DNA of 64,000 nt from NCBI RefSeq assembly GCF_022458985.1, contig NC_061773.1, positions 18,758,001 to 18,822,000 of the forward strand. The letters are read 5' to 3'. A model generated the notes under the pieces. It made no database searches. It was not told the origin of the DNA and saw nothing but the letters and a program-made list of their open reading frames with translations. Of this stretch, positions 49,200 through 64,000 are shown in pieces. The position numbers were made by a program, and so were the translations under genes. Origin of the DNA: Mugil cephalus (lineage: Eukaryota; Chordata; Actinopteri; Mugiliformes; Mugilidae). Position 1 is the first letter of the stretch. Each line of letters begins with the position of its first letter.

Positions 49200-52100
49200 C
49201 AGCGGTGTCTGGCTTCGGTGTATGAAACTGGCAGGCGGGCGGGTAATAGTCCGGAGCGGTCCGCTTGCTGCTCTGGTCTGCACGAGGCCTTCTAAAATCA
49301 AACCCACATTACTCTCAGCTTCCCACAATCCTCAGGGTGGAGATGATCTGGGCTGCCCAGTGAAGTAGATGTGGTCCTTACTATTTCTCCCAAAGCCATG
49401 TGTGGGCGGGTGGGTGGGCGGGTTAGGGGGAGGGTGGACGGGGACACTGGATGGGGACAGCGTGGAGCGCCGGGGGGTCTAAACGAGCGAGCCGACGATC
49501 CCTCAACGCGAGTGCTGTCCCGCTATTCTGAGAGGTCTTCCTGTCTGGTTGGAGGTAGGCCGAACTGTTGCAACAGCCATCGTTCCTTTGGTTAAAAGCT
49601 CATGGGTTCAGGTTAAGGGCTGCCGCAAACGAGCCGACGCGACGCTGAGCAACTGGGGAGACAAAAAGCCGATCTCTTCCGTGTTTGTCGATAAAGAATG
49701 AGTGTGTGAATGTGCGCGTGTGTACAAGTATTTTTCTCATGTCAGATTCTGCTGGACTACTGGAATTTCCAACTTAATTACACCCCCAGCGCCTGATCTC
49801 AGAAGCCTTTTTGCAAGGAGAGCAGCAGGAGGATCAAAGTGACACTCGCAAAACACCTTAAAGCAAACACACTATCACCTAGCGGTTTCACTTTAGCCGG
49901 TCGGTGACTCTCTGGTGAGACATTGAGTGACCTCGGCTTAACATGCAGTAGCCTGGGACGAGCCCATAGAGATGATCGGATCTATTCGTTTCATTACCCA
50001 GAATAATTATGCAAGTGTTACCTTTTTATGATTTCTTACGAGCTTTTTACACTGAACTACAAAGAGTCTCTGTAGACTTGGTGATGACGGTTGTGCTTTT
50101 AAATGTGAAAAGGACACCTGACGTGCCCATCCGATTGAATCTTTTTAGAGAGAGAGAGAGAGAGAGGGCTTGGTCTTGAGGACACCTGTTTGATATTCTG
50201 AATCTCTGTGAAAAATCATAGCCAGAGCAGACCTACCCCCAACTGTGAACAGCACTAAGTAACTACTTTCTCCACAGGCACAGCTTCTTTGTCCACAAAG
50301 CTAGCCAAAAGCTGCTATCAGCCTTGCCAACTACTTTTGTTTCCGAGTAAAAGGTGGGATGTCTTGCTTATGAAGCGGTGATGGTGCGTTGTGGATACCA
50401 AGAAAACCTGTGCGAGCTGGATCGTTATTGCCACAACTTCTTGTTACTCGTGCAGCTGTGTGCTGCACGGGCAGGTGTGAATTGTAATGTTTTATTTTTC
50501 CTGCGCAGGGAATCAGGTATGGTACGTCTTAACTGGAGCAAACTTGCACGTCACCTGTCTTCTGTGGGTATGATTGTCCCTCCGTGTGTGTAACCACTAT
50601 CCAAGCTCTGGATGTCGAAGTTTTTAACGCCTTGCTGTAACAGTAGGTTGTGATGGGAAGGCGTTTGTCACAGCGAGCGAGGCGGTACACTCTATTCCTT
50701 TGTCAAAATGGAGTCTTAAATCAGGCAGTGCCCATCTGGTCGGGATGTCGGAGCAGTCCGGGGTGAGTTTTAAAGGTGCGGGATTCATGGAGATGGCTTC
50801 ACGGGATATATTTGAACTTTTGGCAACACGTGTTGATTTGTGGAACCTCCACTGATGTCAGATAGTAGGGAAGTAGAGGAGACCATTGTTTTTTTTTTTG
50901 TTTTTTTTTTTTTGAAAGAATCTTAATTTAGCTTGTAGCCTATGTATCAAATAAGTATCCCTATTTGAGAAAACATATTTTGTTAACCAATTGTACATAG
51001 TAAAATATGTATTTTTGCACAGGCATTTTTCACACATGCTGAATTTTTGGTACAATTTTAAAAAAAATCATTATTTATTTAGTAAAAAAATAAAAAAAAG
51101 GACAAAAAAAGATGAGTCGGAGAACAAAGACTATTTGAAGTGGTTCACTGCCAAGTCTCTCTAATGCAATACGCCTATGTGTAGAAGCTGAAGCATCTCA
51201 TGAATCGTGCACTGAGATCCTTTTGAGGGCGGAAGTGTTGCCACCGTAGCATGTGTCTGTACGACGGCGACGGCGGATACCTTTATTCACTTTTCAAGGT
51301 CTCGATCACACGTGCTTTTTACAAGACGTCGTTTTTACGTTGCCTACGAATCAACACGAGCTCCGCGACCCAGTTTAGCCCGCGATTGTGAAATGGCGTG
51401 CGGGCGCGAAAGCTGCGCCCGTTCAGTGCTCGAAACCAGTCGTACCCTTTGTAGACCTTAAACACATTTCATGATTGAAACACTTCTGTTCTTTTCTAAA
51501 AGGCTGAAGGGACTCAAGCAATCATTGCAAGGAAGAGGAACACTTCAAACAGTCCAACTGCTTGCATCATCGTTGCCAAACAAGTAATTAGAATCACAGC
51601 TTTTAAAGAATGAGTTTAGCAGCTTTTAAAAGAAATATCCAATTAAGAAAGTGCCTGAATTTGTTTCACCCTGACTGTTTTGAGGACAGTATTCTTTGGG
51701 TTGTTTTACCTTACTTGAATGTTCAAAGTATTTAGGAGTTTGGTTTGAAATCTGCCTATGAACTCTAAATATGGTAAAAACCTTAGCTTGTCAGCTGCCC
51801 AGTATGAAACACTTGTTTTTAGTTGGTTTTCGAGTTTTCCAGACAAGATGTTGAAATTATTTTTAACCCTCAGTAAGTGGTTTTAGCCTCTTCTGGTTTA
51901 CTGGGATTTATATGTAAAAAAAACAAACAAAAAAAAAACTTTTAAGTGTTTTGTTTACCCTCAAACTCCAACATCTTGACTTTATTTCCAGTATGTGGAG
52001 ACATCGCAAGGGATGTTTTCTTTATTAGCACCATAGACTTGGAATGTGAAAGAGAGAATACAGCTCGTGTCTGGGACGAAAAAAAACTAAATCCATGTAA

Positions 52101-52285
52101 AAGCGTGTATAGATTTTTTTTTTTGTATACATTATCAGAATCATTTTCAGCTGGACTTATGTATTGGCTGCTATGTAATTCATGAACAAAACATAGGTTA
52201 GAGTTAATATTTAAAGAAAAGATTGTATAGTATATTTGTTTTGTAACAAGTTTCTGTAAATAAAATAATTTATACTGCTATTTAT
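49200..52285 (+). other. atxn7 3' UTR
   Basis: About 3.1 kb of non-coding sequence after the TGA, ending near the AATAAA at 52,259-52,264. It has a GA run (50,150-50,167), several T and A runs, and an unusually CpG-rich block (about 51,235-51,430). The extent is inferred from the signal; ATXN7 orthologues are known for long 3' UTRs. Confidence 0.6.
52259..52264 (+). terminator. Polyadenylation signal of atxn7
   Basis: AATAAA within TGTAAATAAAATAATT, about 100 bp from the opposing psmd6 signal. Confidence 0.65.
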
Positions 52286-52367
52286 ATGAAATCATGTGTC
52301 GGCCTCTTTCCTAAAACAAAAAAAAAAAAAACACTTTGAGAAATGCTGCAGCAACAGTTAAACAGGT

Positions 52368-52373
52368 TTTATT
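52368..52373 (-). terminator. Polyadenylation signal of psmd6
   Basis: TTTATT on the plus strand (AATAAA on the minus), 113 bp past the psmd6 stop codon. Confidence 0.65.
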
Positions 52374-52485
52374 ATTTACACAATATAAGAGTCATTTGTC
52401 AGACAAACAATAGGTTCCGGTATACCAAGAAGAATAATGCAAATCCACTTTGCTGTAATGAAAAAGATGATGGCCTCACAGCTGG

Positions 52486-56275
<3,790 letters not shown>

Positions 56276-57254
56276 TTTTGTTTTCAAAAGTGTATAAGCT
56301 AATACACAAACGGAAGACTTTCTTTTGTGTAGACAATCTCCACTTCTCGCCGTTGCCCGCTAGTCTACGATGACTACGGAAAACACGGTCGCATGTTGTT
56401 TCCGCCTGAGCGAACGTCAACGACGAGAAAAAAGAGCGGAGGAAAAAAAAAAAAACCTCACAACTTGACGATTATTGCCCCCTGCTGGACTTACGTATGA
56501 ACAGCACCTCCGTTCAAATTGATGAAATGCCATTAACCAAGGGTGTCAAACTCCAGACTTTTGCCATTTCGTTTAGTGCAAACAAGAACAAGTAAATTAG
56601 TAGAACATTTACGTTTAATAAAATAAACTTAAAAACTAATTCCTTAAGAAAAATAAGTGTAATTTGGGCTCATTGCTGTCTGCTTTTTAATCCTGGGTCT
56701 CAATGTTGTGGTCAGTCCACTTCTTTTACTAAAACAGTTCACAAGTTAGGAATAGTTTCATTGAAACACTTTTTTCAAATCCATGCTCTGGGCCATATGT
56801 TTGACACTTGTGCCACAGACTGCATATAAATATGTGTATATGTAAATATGTGTCAACACTTTCAGTGCTCGGACCTTGGTAGGTGTTATGTATTGTACAT
56901 GATGTGCCTTAAATCATGTATAACATGCAAAAGCACTGGCACCATCCTGATATGTTCCACCACCCAATCGCATAAATACTGACGATTCAGTCTTTCCTAA
57001 ACTGTCGGATGTTCACATTCGTCAAACTGCAAAGCACACTGATCTGATCTAAAAATCAAACGTTGACGCAAACCTGATGAAATCCACGGTGCTGCAGAGT
57101 AACTTCAGATCACTGGACAGATGAGTGACTCGTGTAGGGGGAGTCATTGTCTTAACTCCTAGTTAGGAAAGTTAATCATAAGCAGCGTGAAACATTTAAC
57201 AAAGTCCGTGCAGCCTGAACAAATGTACCATTAGTACATGTCAGGAAAGACAGA
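56276..57254. other. Intergenic promoter region between psmd6 and the sugar transporter
   Basis: Divergent genes start on both sides, 980 bp apart. The psmd6 side is GC-richer (56,340-56,430). No repeat family or further gene was recognised. Confidence 0.5.
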
Positions 57255-60200
57255 ATGGTGACCTTGCTTCAACAGCTGGTAAGATTTGATGTATTTTCTA
57301 CTGTCTGTATGACTGTTCGCTCACGCGTGTAAATGTTAAAGACAGAAAAATATGGCAGCGTCAAACTGTGACGGGGCCATTTTGTTGAAGCAAATCTAAC
57401 ATCACGATTTTTGCTCTGACGCGCTTTTATAACACGGAAAATGTTAGAAAAACAGAACGCGTTGTTTCCGGCGAGCAGGTTGTTTCTCAGTATGTCTGGG
57501 TGCTGTGAGTCACGCAGCCAAATTATAGCTGAGTCACTGCACTTCGTGGGTCTATGACTAATTTTTAAAAACTATTCTTTGGATACAGAACTGAGTGCGA
57601 AACTCTATTCATGAGGGGATGAGCAATCATAACAAATACCAGTTTAAAAGGCTTTTTAATTGACGTAATGTAGATTTCTTTGCAAACAAACAAAACTGAA
57701 TTCCTTCCTTGATAGTTTCATTGCAATCCAGGACTCAGGTGAGTAGCAACTTTTCAATGTAAAGAGTGACACTTTCATTTTTATTGGTTCTGTTTTGTTT
57801 TTTGCAAAATCCCAGTATAGCAGCAAGTGTCTGTGCACCTTTAATCGAGCAGGTTGAAAATCCTGGATCCTGAGTTTTGAACAACATAACAAATGTCACC
57901 CAGGGCCACTGTATCATCTTATGCCACGAGTCTTGAATTGGCTTGACTACTGACTATGCACTATTTGCTTACTGGTTGTAGAATTTAGGTTTTTATACCA
58001 CGTACTGTAGATTTTAAATCAATCAGTGTCCTGGCAGCAGCCTCAGACATGCTTCTCAGATATGTGGTGATAGATCCTTCAAATCCTTTGCTTCTGGAAT
58101 CACAGAAACACACGTAGAAAATTAGCATTAAACAACTGTGGCCTTGTTCATCGAACTTTCCACGTCCCTCGGTTTGGAAAACCAACGTCTCTCTTCTGTC
58201 TGCCAGACACCACTATAATTTGTTGGATAAGGGACGTTAAGACATAGTTTGGATTTCTTATTCTTATTTTGACTGTGCTATTTAGTCCATGTGCATGCCA
58301 TGATATTTTCGCACATAAATCACTGTTTTACATCCTGGACACAGTGAAAAGAAATCAAGTCTCTCTTTAAGAAGGCAGTTCAATTTTTAGACAGGAAACT
58401 TCTTCACTTTCATTATTGCAATGTCCTAAATAAAAAAAATAAAAAAGTATAATATTCTTGATCTAGACAGCTACCAAATCTTTATGAATGTCTGTCTCAT
58501 TTTCAAAGTTATAAGTTTGTTTTAACATTGTTTATCTGTATCTGGTGCTGTAATTGTCTATTGTATGATTGTTGTTTTAAAGTCTTAACATTCATGCTAA
58601 AAGTCTGGAGCATTTACACTGATGGGTAATGCATCAACGCTGATTAAAGTGCATTATCCCAGTTCAATAAACTAATAATAAAAAATCTAATTTTGTTTTG
58701 GTATTTTAGTTTTTTATTGTTTTTCATCATCACACATGAAGCATTTTCAGTTGGCATGAAAGGTTGAGTAGAGTTCTCTGCGTCTACAAGTGTAAGAAAT
58801 AGTGAATTAAAGAATCTAAACCCAAAGCCCAATATGTGTTTGATTTGGTCAAAAATAGTTTTATAGTAGTACCTGCAATTCTCAACGTACCTCAACATTT
58901 ACGTATGTCTGATTTTTGAGTCTTATTTCTGCTCTTCCAGACTCGCGGCAACGCTCTGGTCCTCATTGTTATTTTGGGATTCGGAGGAAGTTTCCACACT
59001 GGCTACCATCTCACTGGGCTGAGCTCTCCCTCACCGGTGAAAAACCTCATCTCACCTTTCCATTCCATCCTCATTTGGTGACTAAATTTGTAATTTAAGG
59101 CCGTAACACAACAAAGCTTTAATTCCCCCCCTGCAGTACATACAGCGTTTCATCAACAGCAGCTGGTATGACAGGTATGCAGAGCCTCCCTCTCCGCAGA
59201 CCGTCACCATGATCTGGTCTATTATTGTCTCCATGTACGCTGTCGGGGCACTCTTTGGTGCAGTAAGTGTCAGGTTTATCTCAGACATGCTGGGAAGGTG
59301 AGTATGAGACTCAATGTTGTGCCTAGTCTTGTAGCCTAAAAGGCTCTGAAGCGAAACACGTTCCTTCCTCAGAAAAAAGGCAATTATCTGCAACAGTTTT
59401 GTTGCCATTGTGGCTGCAGGGATCATGCTTACAAGTAAAGGGGCAAAATCATATGAGATGATCATAGTGGCAAGGATTCTGTATGGATACTCGTCAGGTG
59501 AGCCACCATTATTGTGCATGCTGCTCATAAATGCATTGTGTTTTTGCATATTTCTTACACATACCTTATATGACCTGCAGGTTTGGGAATGAGCATTCAT
59601 ATGATCTATCTCGGAGAGATTTCACCCACAAAGATTAGAGGCACAGTGACTCTGACCTCGGCAACTTTTTTGTCACTTGGCAAACTCTCTGCACAGTTTT
59701 TTGGATTGAGGTACGTACCTAGTGTAAACACGTATGACAGCTGAGGATGCAGAAAAGTTGAGTGCGCAAAAAAGCTGTTACCCATAGTCAGGAAGTGTAT
59801 TTAATAGGGCCAGGACTCGATTAAAGAAAAAAAATCTAATTAATTAGAGGTTTTGTAATTTATTAATCGAAATTAATCACATTTTTAATCACATATAAAT
59901 ATTTGATATATTTGATTCGATTGATATTAGGTTACTTAACCAAGACCAACAGACTAGGGATGCAAATCACAGTAGCATAAACTGATTTTGAACTCAGCTT
60001 GATGTTAACATAATAAAACTCAGTAACCAATCACAAGGGCAGCTCCATGTCCCTGTGTGATGTTCTGGGACAGGTACGGAGCTCTGAGGCTGAAGTCCTA
60101 TAATAATGAAATGCACCATGAGACAGTGACAGGTCTGTACCTGTGTCTGATCACATGTCAGCTGTTGAGCTGCAGTAGAGGAAACTCCGCCACAGTAACG

Positions 60201-63200
60201 ACCGCTTTTTTTTTTTTTTTTTTCAATGAAGCTCCGGTAGCGAGCGGCTAAAACACGGGAGGATACTGTAAACTGGCGTGGTTCCGGTGTATTTATCAAG
60301 GCTTGGTTGCCCTGCTGCGGCACGAGGTCGGTTTGAGCTGCGTTCGGGCTACATTAAAACTCCTCAGGCGGTGGTCAGTGTCGGCGGCTGTTTTTGCGCT
60401 TTAGTAGATCTATAATCGGTTCGCCTGAAACTCGTCCAGTGAGAAACGTTCCGCGTTAATTAAAATGCGTTATTATTATTATTTTTAACGCGTTAATTTT
60501 TGTGTAGTTAATTAATCTTCATTAACGCGTTAAAGTCCCGGCCCTAGTGTTTAAAACTCTTAAATAGCAATTAAACAATAAATCAAACCATACCACAGAA
60601 ATTTCTTCTTTTTTTCCCCTTTTCAGTGAGATCCTTGGTCGTGAGGAGTTGTGGAACATTCTCCTCTGTGTCCCTGCATGTTTATCTGTAGTTCAGATTA
60701 TTGTGTTGCCTTTTCTTCCTGAGGCTCCCCGCTATTTATTAATAGATAAAGGTGATGAGAAGGCATGCAAAAAAGGTTGGTTACAGCTTTGGTATCACAC
60801 ACTACTCTATACACCCATGTGCCAGAAATGTTCAACTGCCCCGAAAATGTTCTTATTTACTACGATCCTAGACATTCAACAATAAATTAATTCTTTTATT
60901 TTTTTTTATTCTTACTTCAGCTCTTCAGAGTTTGTGGGGCCAAGGTGACTACAGCCAGGAAATGGACGAGATGTTGATGGAGCAGATGACCACTGAAGCA
61001 GCCCCACCAAGGAGCCTCCTGCAGCTTCTGAGGGACAGGACGGTGCGATGGCAGATCATCACCATGTCAACCATCTACTTCTGCAACCAGTTGTCCGGCA
61101 TGTCTGCGGTAAGGATGGACAACACAACATGACACAATATGATACGATACGATACAAAATAATGCGATACAACACGATAAGAATAGATATGGAAAGCTAT
61201 GACACAGTATGGTAACATGCAACTTCATTGCCAGCTTTCCATGAAACTGATTTTCAATCCATAAACAGATATTTTCAAAATGTTTCTACAATGATTAATC
61301 ACAGTTACACATATAACACTTTCCATAGACATACAGTACATAACAATGATAGCATTATACATACAGTATAACACCAAACCTTAATCAGCAGAGCAGACAA
61401 ACTGATGTAGAAAAGAGATTCCTTTCTCACTTTAGCCCTTCAACTGTGAAGACTCTTTAACTCTAACAGTACTTTTCTTCATCCTAGATCACTATCTTCT
61501 CTTTTGACATCTTCCTGGAGGCAGGCATACCTAGAGACAAGATCCGCTATGTCACTCTTGGTATTGGAGTATCTGAAATTATTACCTCAGTCTCCTGTGT
61601 GAGTAAATTGTTCAGCCTGCACCCCACTGTACGTTTAAAATCTCCAGTCAGTAGCTTTCACTGATGCTACAGCTGAGCTACAGTAATACAGTAATTATAT
61701 ACATTTTGGATTTTTTTTTTAAACCATTTTATTCGAATCATTATTTTGTACTTTCTACCAGGGTCTTATCATTGAGCACACAGGAAGGAGGCCGTTGTTA
61801 TATGGGGGCTACGGGGCCATGTCCGCCTGTTTGGTGTTGGTCACTGTCACACTCAACCTGAAGGTGAACCTGCTGCCAGTGATGGAAGAAGTACCCAAAT
61901 CACTATTAGAACTGGACAAAGTGCAGAAAAACACTAATTTGATGGAGTTTTGTTACACATCAGGCATAACATTATGACCACCTTCCTAATATGTATAGGT
62001 CTCCCTAGTGCCTCCAAAACAGTTGTGACTCATCAGAGAATGGACATGGACGTCCTGCGGTGTCTGGCAACAGGATGTTGTTAGTGGAGGGCGAGGAGAG
62101 GGGCCTCTGTGCATCAGGCTTGCTCCAGTGCATCCCACAGATACTTGATCAGTTTGAGATCTAGTGAATTTGGAGGCCAGGTCAACACCTCGTGCTGTTC
62201 TTCATGCTTTTTTCTTAATTCGTTCCTAAATCGTTTTGGTGTGAGTTCCTGTGTCAGGCTGCATCCTGGGGATGGCTGCTGCAATTGGTGTAGGGTGCTG
62301 GCATCTGGTCTGGTGGGTGGTGCATGCCTAAGTAAGACTCACATAAATGCCATGTCCATGTTTCCCAGCAGATCATTATATTATTCACTTCTCCTGTGGT
62401 CAGTGGTCATAATGTTGTGCCTGATCGGTGTATACAAACATCTACTTACAATGCACAAGTTTCTAGCTTTAAATCAGAAATAATAAGGCATGGGTCTGTC
62501 CTAGAATTAAAAAACATTAAAAACTAATTACAATCACACGATCACAGTTTTTTTTTTTTTTTTTGCACTGTATTGTAATTCAGAGGTATATCAAATGTTT
62601 TGTGAAATTTCTCATATTGCAGTCTAGTATCAAAAGCCGCTAAATAATTGCAGAGCATAGAATGGAAAAAAAAACATTTAAGCATTACTCAGAGTTACAC
62701 TTCCTGAGTACATGCACTTGCATGTTTGCGACTGGCAGCATCAGTAAAGTGAGCAAAACTATTTTGTAGGCCCATTAAAACTCAAAATCAAAATATAGTC
62801 AAAACCTTCTGCTGATTTTTTTAAAGGGAAAATATGAAAGCGGATTCACCTAAAATTGTCATTTTTGCAGGATGTAAGCTACTGGGTCCCGTACATTACT
62901 ACAAGTTTGCTCATGATCTTCATCATCTTCTTCTGTGGAGGGCCTGGTACGTGCTTTTACAGTCGCTGAGTTCAAAACAAAAAGGGAATTCTGTACACAA
63001 AAATGGCAGCAGAGAAGATGTTGCATAGAAAATGACTTTGATTCCCCTGTGCTCTCCCTGTGGTCCACGCAGCGGGAGCTACAGCCACGCTTACCAGCGA
63101 GATGTTCATCCAGTCTAATCGAGTGACGGCGCTAGCCCTTGGGGGGATGCAGCGCTGGTTCATGATCGCGGTACTGGGCCTCGTCTTTCCGTTCCTTATT

Positions 63201-63499
63201 GTGAGTGCCACCAACTGAAGTAAAATTAGGAGACACATTACGGCATCCACATCCGGCTCTCACACAGTTCAATTAACATTGCTAAAGCTTCATCTCTTTA
63301 TCTCCTCTCATAGAGCATCCTCAGCTCGTACTGCTTTGTGCTGTTTGCCTGTGTGTGCCTGCTGGGTTGTCTCTACACCTTCTTTCTTCTGCCTGAGACC
63401 AAAGCCAAGACCCTGCTGGAGATCTCGGAGGAGTTTAAAGGCATCACAGTCTGTGGGAAATCCTTCGTAAAGGAAAATAGTTTGGAGACCAGGTTATGA
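57255..63499 (+). CDS. Class II facilitative sugar transporter (SLC2A/GLUT family)
   Basis: Twelve exons: 57255-57278 (inferred start, MVTLLQQL), 58941-59036, 59137-59297, 59373-59497, 59581-59710, 60627-60775, 60921-61108, 61488-61598, 61762-61863, 62871-62946, 63073-63200, 63314-63499; 1,476 nt, 491 aa. A 12-helix major facilitator. Sugar-porter motifs seen in order: SDMLGRKKA after TM2, GEISPTKIRG after TM4, PEAPRYL after TM6 (usual form PESPR), NQLSG in TM7, GRRPLLYGGYG, GGPGAGA in TM10, and PETKAKT after TM12. The spacing and the QLSG/GPG pattern place it in class II (GLUT5/7/9/11 and fish slc2a15-like). The exact orthologue and substrate are not settled. It probably moves hexoses or urate-like substrates across the plasma membrane. 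The start exon rests on donor and phase fit only. Confidence 0.88.
59805..60546. mobile_element. hAT-like MITE, 742 bp
   Basis: The left end TAGGGCCAGGACTCGATTAA and right end TTAAAGTCCCGGCCCTA are inverted, and the flanks GTATTTAA (59,797-59,804) and GTGTTTAA (60,547-60,554) match 7 of 8, as expected for an 8-bp hAT target duplication. The inside is AT-rich with CGCGTTAATT repeats and has no transposase. It lies in an intron of the sugar transporter. Confidence 0.8.
61132..61200 (+). repeat. Degenerate GATAC / ATACGAT repeat
   Basis: Imperfect units (GATACGATACGATAC, then AATGCGATACAACACGATAA) in a transporter intron. Confidence 0.6.
61954..62432. mobile_element. Non-autonomous Tc1-like element, 479 bp
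   Basis: The left end TACACATCAGGCATAACATT and right end AATGTTGTGCCTGATCGGTG, finishing TA at 62,432, are inverted. The internal text (ATCCCACAGATACTTGATCA, GAATTTGGAGGCCAGGTCAA) matches the same fish family as the remnant at 30,386-31,290. Most of the transposase is deleted. Intronic in the sugar transporter. Confidence 0.8.
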
Positions 63500-64000
63500 G
63501 GCAGTGCACACGATTACGGACTGTTGCAAAGAGGAAAAAAGTGTGAAAAATTAACCCTAACCCTAACCCTAACCCTAAGACCTTGGCTGGTCATACTGCC
63601 AGGCCAACAGACAAAGGCTTCAAATGCATGACACCAGGCTGGACCAGGTGAACTATAAAAATACTTTACCAGGGACAATAGGTCAGTAAATCCATTGTTC
63701 CAGCAAACAAGTACAACAAGGAGTAGACTAGAGGCCAAAAGAGTAGAAACCTTGAGTACTGAACACAAGGAGATACTGGGACCAATTGGAAGAGAAGGAG
63801 AGTATGACATTGGTATAAAGCTGCCGTTAAAACCCATCAGGGCAGAACTAGCAGTCAGATGTTATAACTGGAGGGAAGGACCTGGAACAATATGAATTGT
63901 TCATAGAAAGACTAAACCTAAACCATGTAAACACAGTAAAATAAACAGGGCCTAGTTGGTTATACCAGTTGTCATACATACAGCATCTGCATGTCTATTT
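63500..64000 (+). other. 3' UTR of the sugar transporter and right edge of the window
   Basis: After the TGA at 63,497-63,499 comes a short telomere-type repeat (63,551-63,578), then about 370 bp of purine-rich unique sequence with an AATAAA at 63,940-63,945, which probably ends the transcript. No further gene was recognised before the window ends. Confidence 0.55.
63551..63578 (-). repeat. Interstitial telomere-type repeat (TTAGGG)n
   Basis: TTAACCCTAACCCTAACCCT and on, about four and a half CCCTAA units without interruption, 52 bp past the transporter stop codon. Confidence 0.9.

Noticed and set aside
63514-63895. Open frames of 107 (minus) and 66 (plus) codons after the transporter
   Set aside because: The minus-strand frame runs through the telomere-type repeat (an RVRVRV run), and the plus-strand frame has no recognised domain. 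Both sit in the probable 3' UTR.

Overview
The window is nuclear DNA from a ray-finned fish, probably a percomorph-type teleost. The evidence is split genes with GT-AG introns, teleost-type Mx genes, decayed Tc1-like transposons and MITEs typical of fish, many microsatellites, and a gene order that matches human 3p14 (SYNPR - THOC7 - ATXN7 - PSMD6). No prokaryotic features, CRISPR arrays, tRNA or rRNA genes were seen, and no retroviral or other virus-like fossil was recognised.

Layout from left to right. (1) 339-587 is the last coding exon of a synaptophysin-family gene, best called synaptoporin by synteny. It is followed by a 3' region containing a nearly perfect 1,512-bp tandem repeat (about 1,406-4,930), whose third copy has lost about 1 kb. 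(2) 8,257-12,401 and 16,822-21,028 are two complete interferon-induced Mx GTPase genes in tandem. Each has 12 coding exons with nearly identical boundaries; the predicted proteins are 631 and 625 aa. ISRE-like sites lie upstream of both. A 1.5-kb element with long inverted arms sits between two candidate promoters of the second gene. (3) 22,376-24,046 (minus) is thoc7, an mRNA-export subunit, 8 exons, 203 aa. (4) 32,480-49,199 is atxn7, the SAGA deubiquitinase-module subunit, 11 coding exons, 942 aa, with only a five-glutamine run. Possible non-coding 5' exons lie near 26.3 and 28.0 kb, and a 3' UTR of about 3 kb follows. (5) 52,486-56,275 (minus) is psmd6, a proteasome lid subunit, 8 exons, 389 aa, tail to tail with atxn7. 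(6) 57,255-63,499 is a class II facilitative sugar transporter (SLC2A/GLUT family), 12 exons, about 491 aa, with a micro-exon start and a run of telomere-type repeats just past its stop codon.

The genes are not a functional pathway; they form a conserved vertebrate neighbourhood. The unusual part is the Mx pair between the synaptoporin gene and thoc7. The two Mx genes share the GTPase core but differ strongly in the exon that carries the stalk loop L4 and at the C-terminus, as expected for antiviral paralogues that diverged in target recognition.

Exon boundaries were read by eye from splice sites, reading-frame continuity and remembered family sequences. Total coding lengths are exact multiples of three for all five complete genes. 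UTRs, first exons and promoters are inferred.
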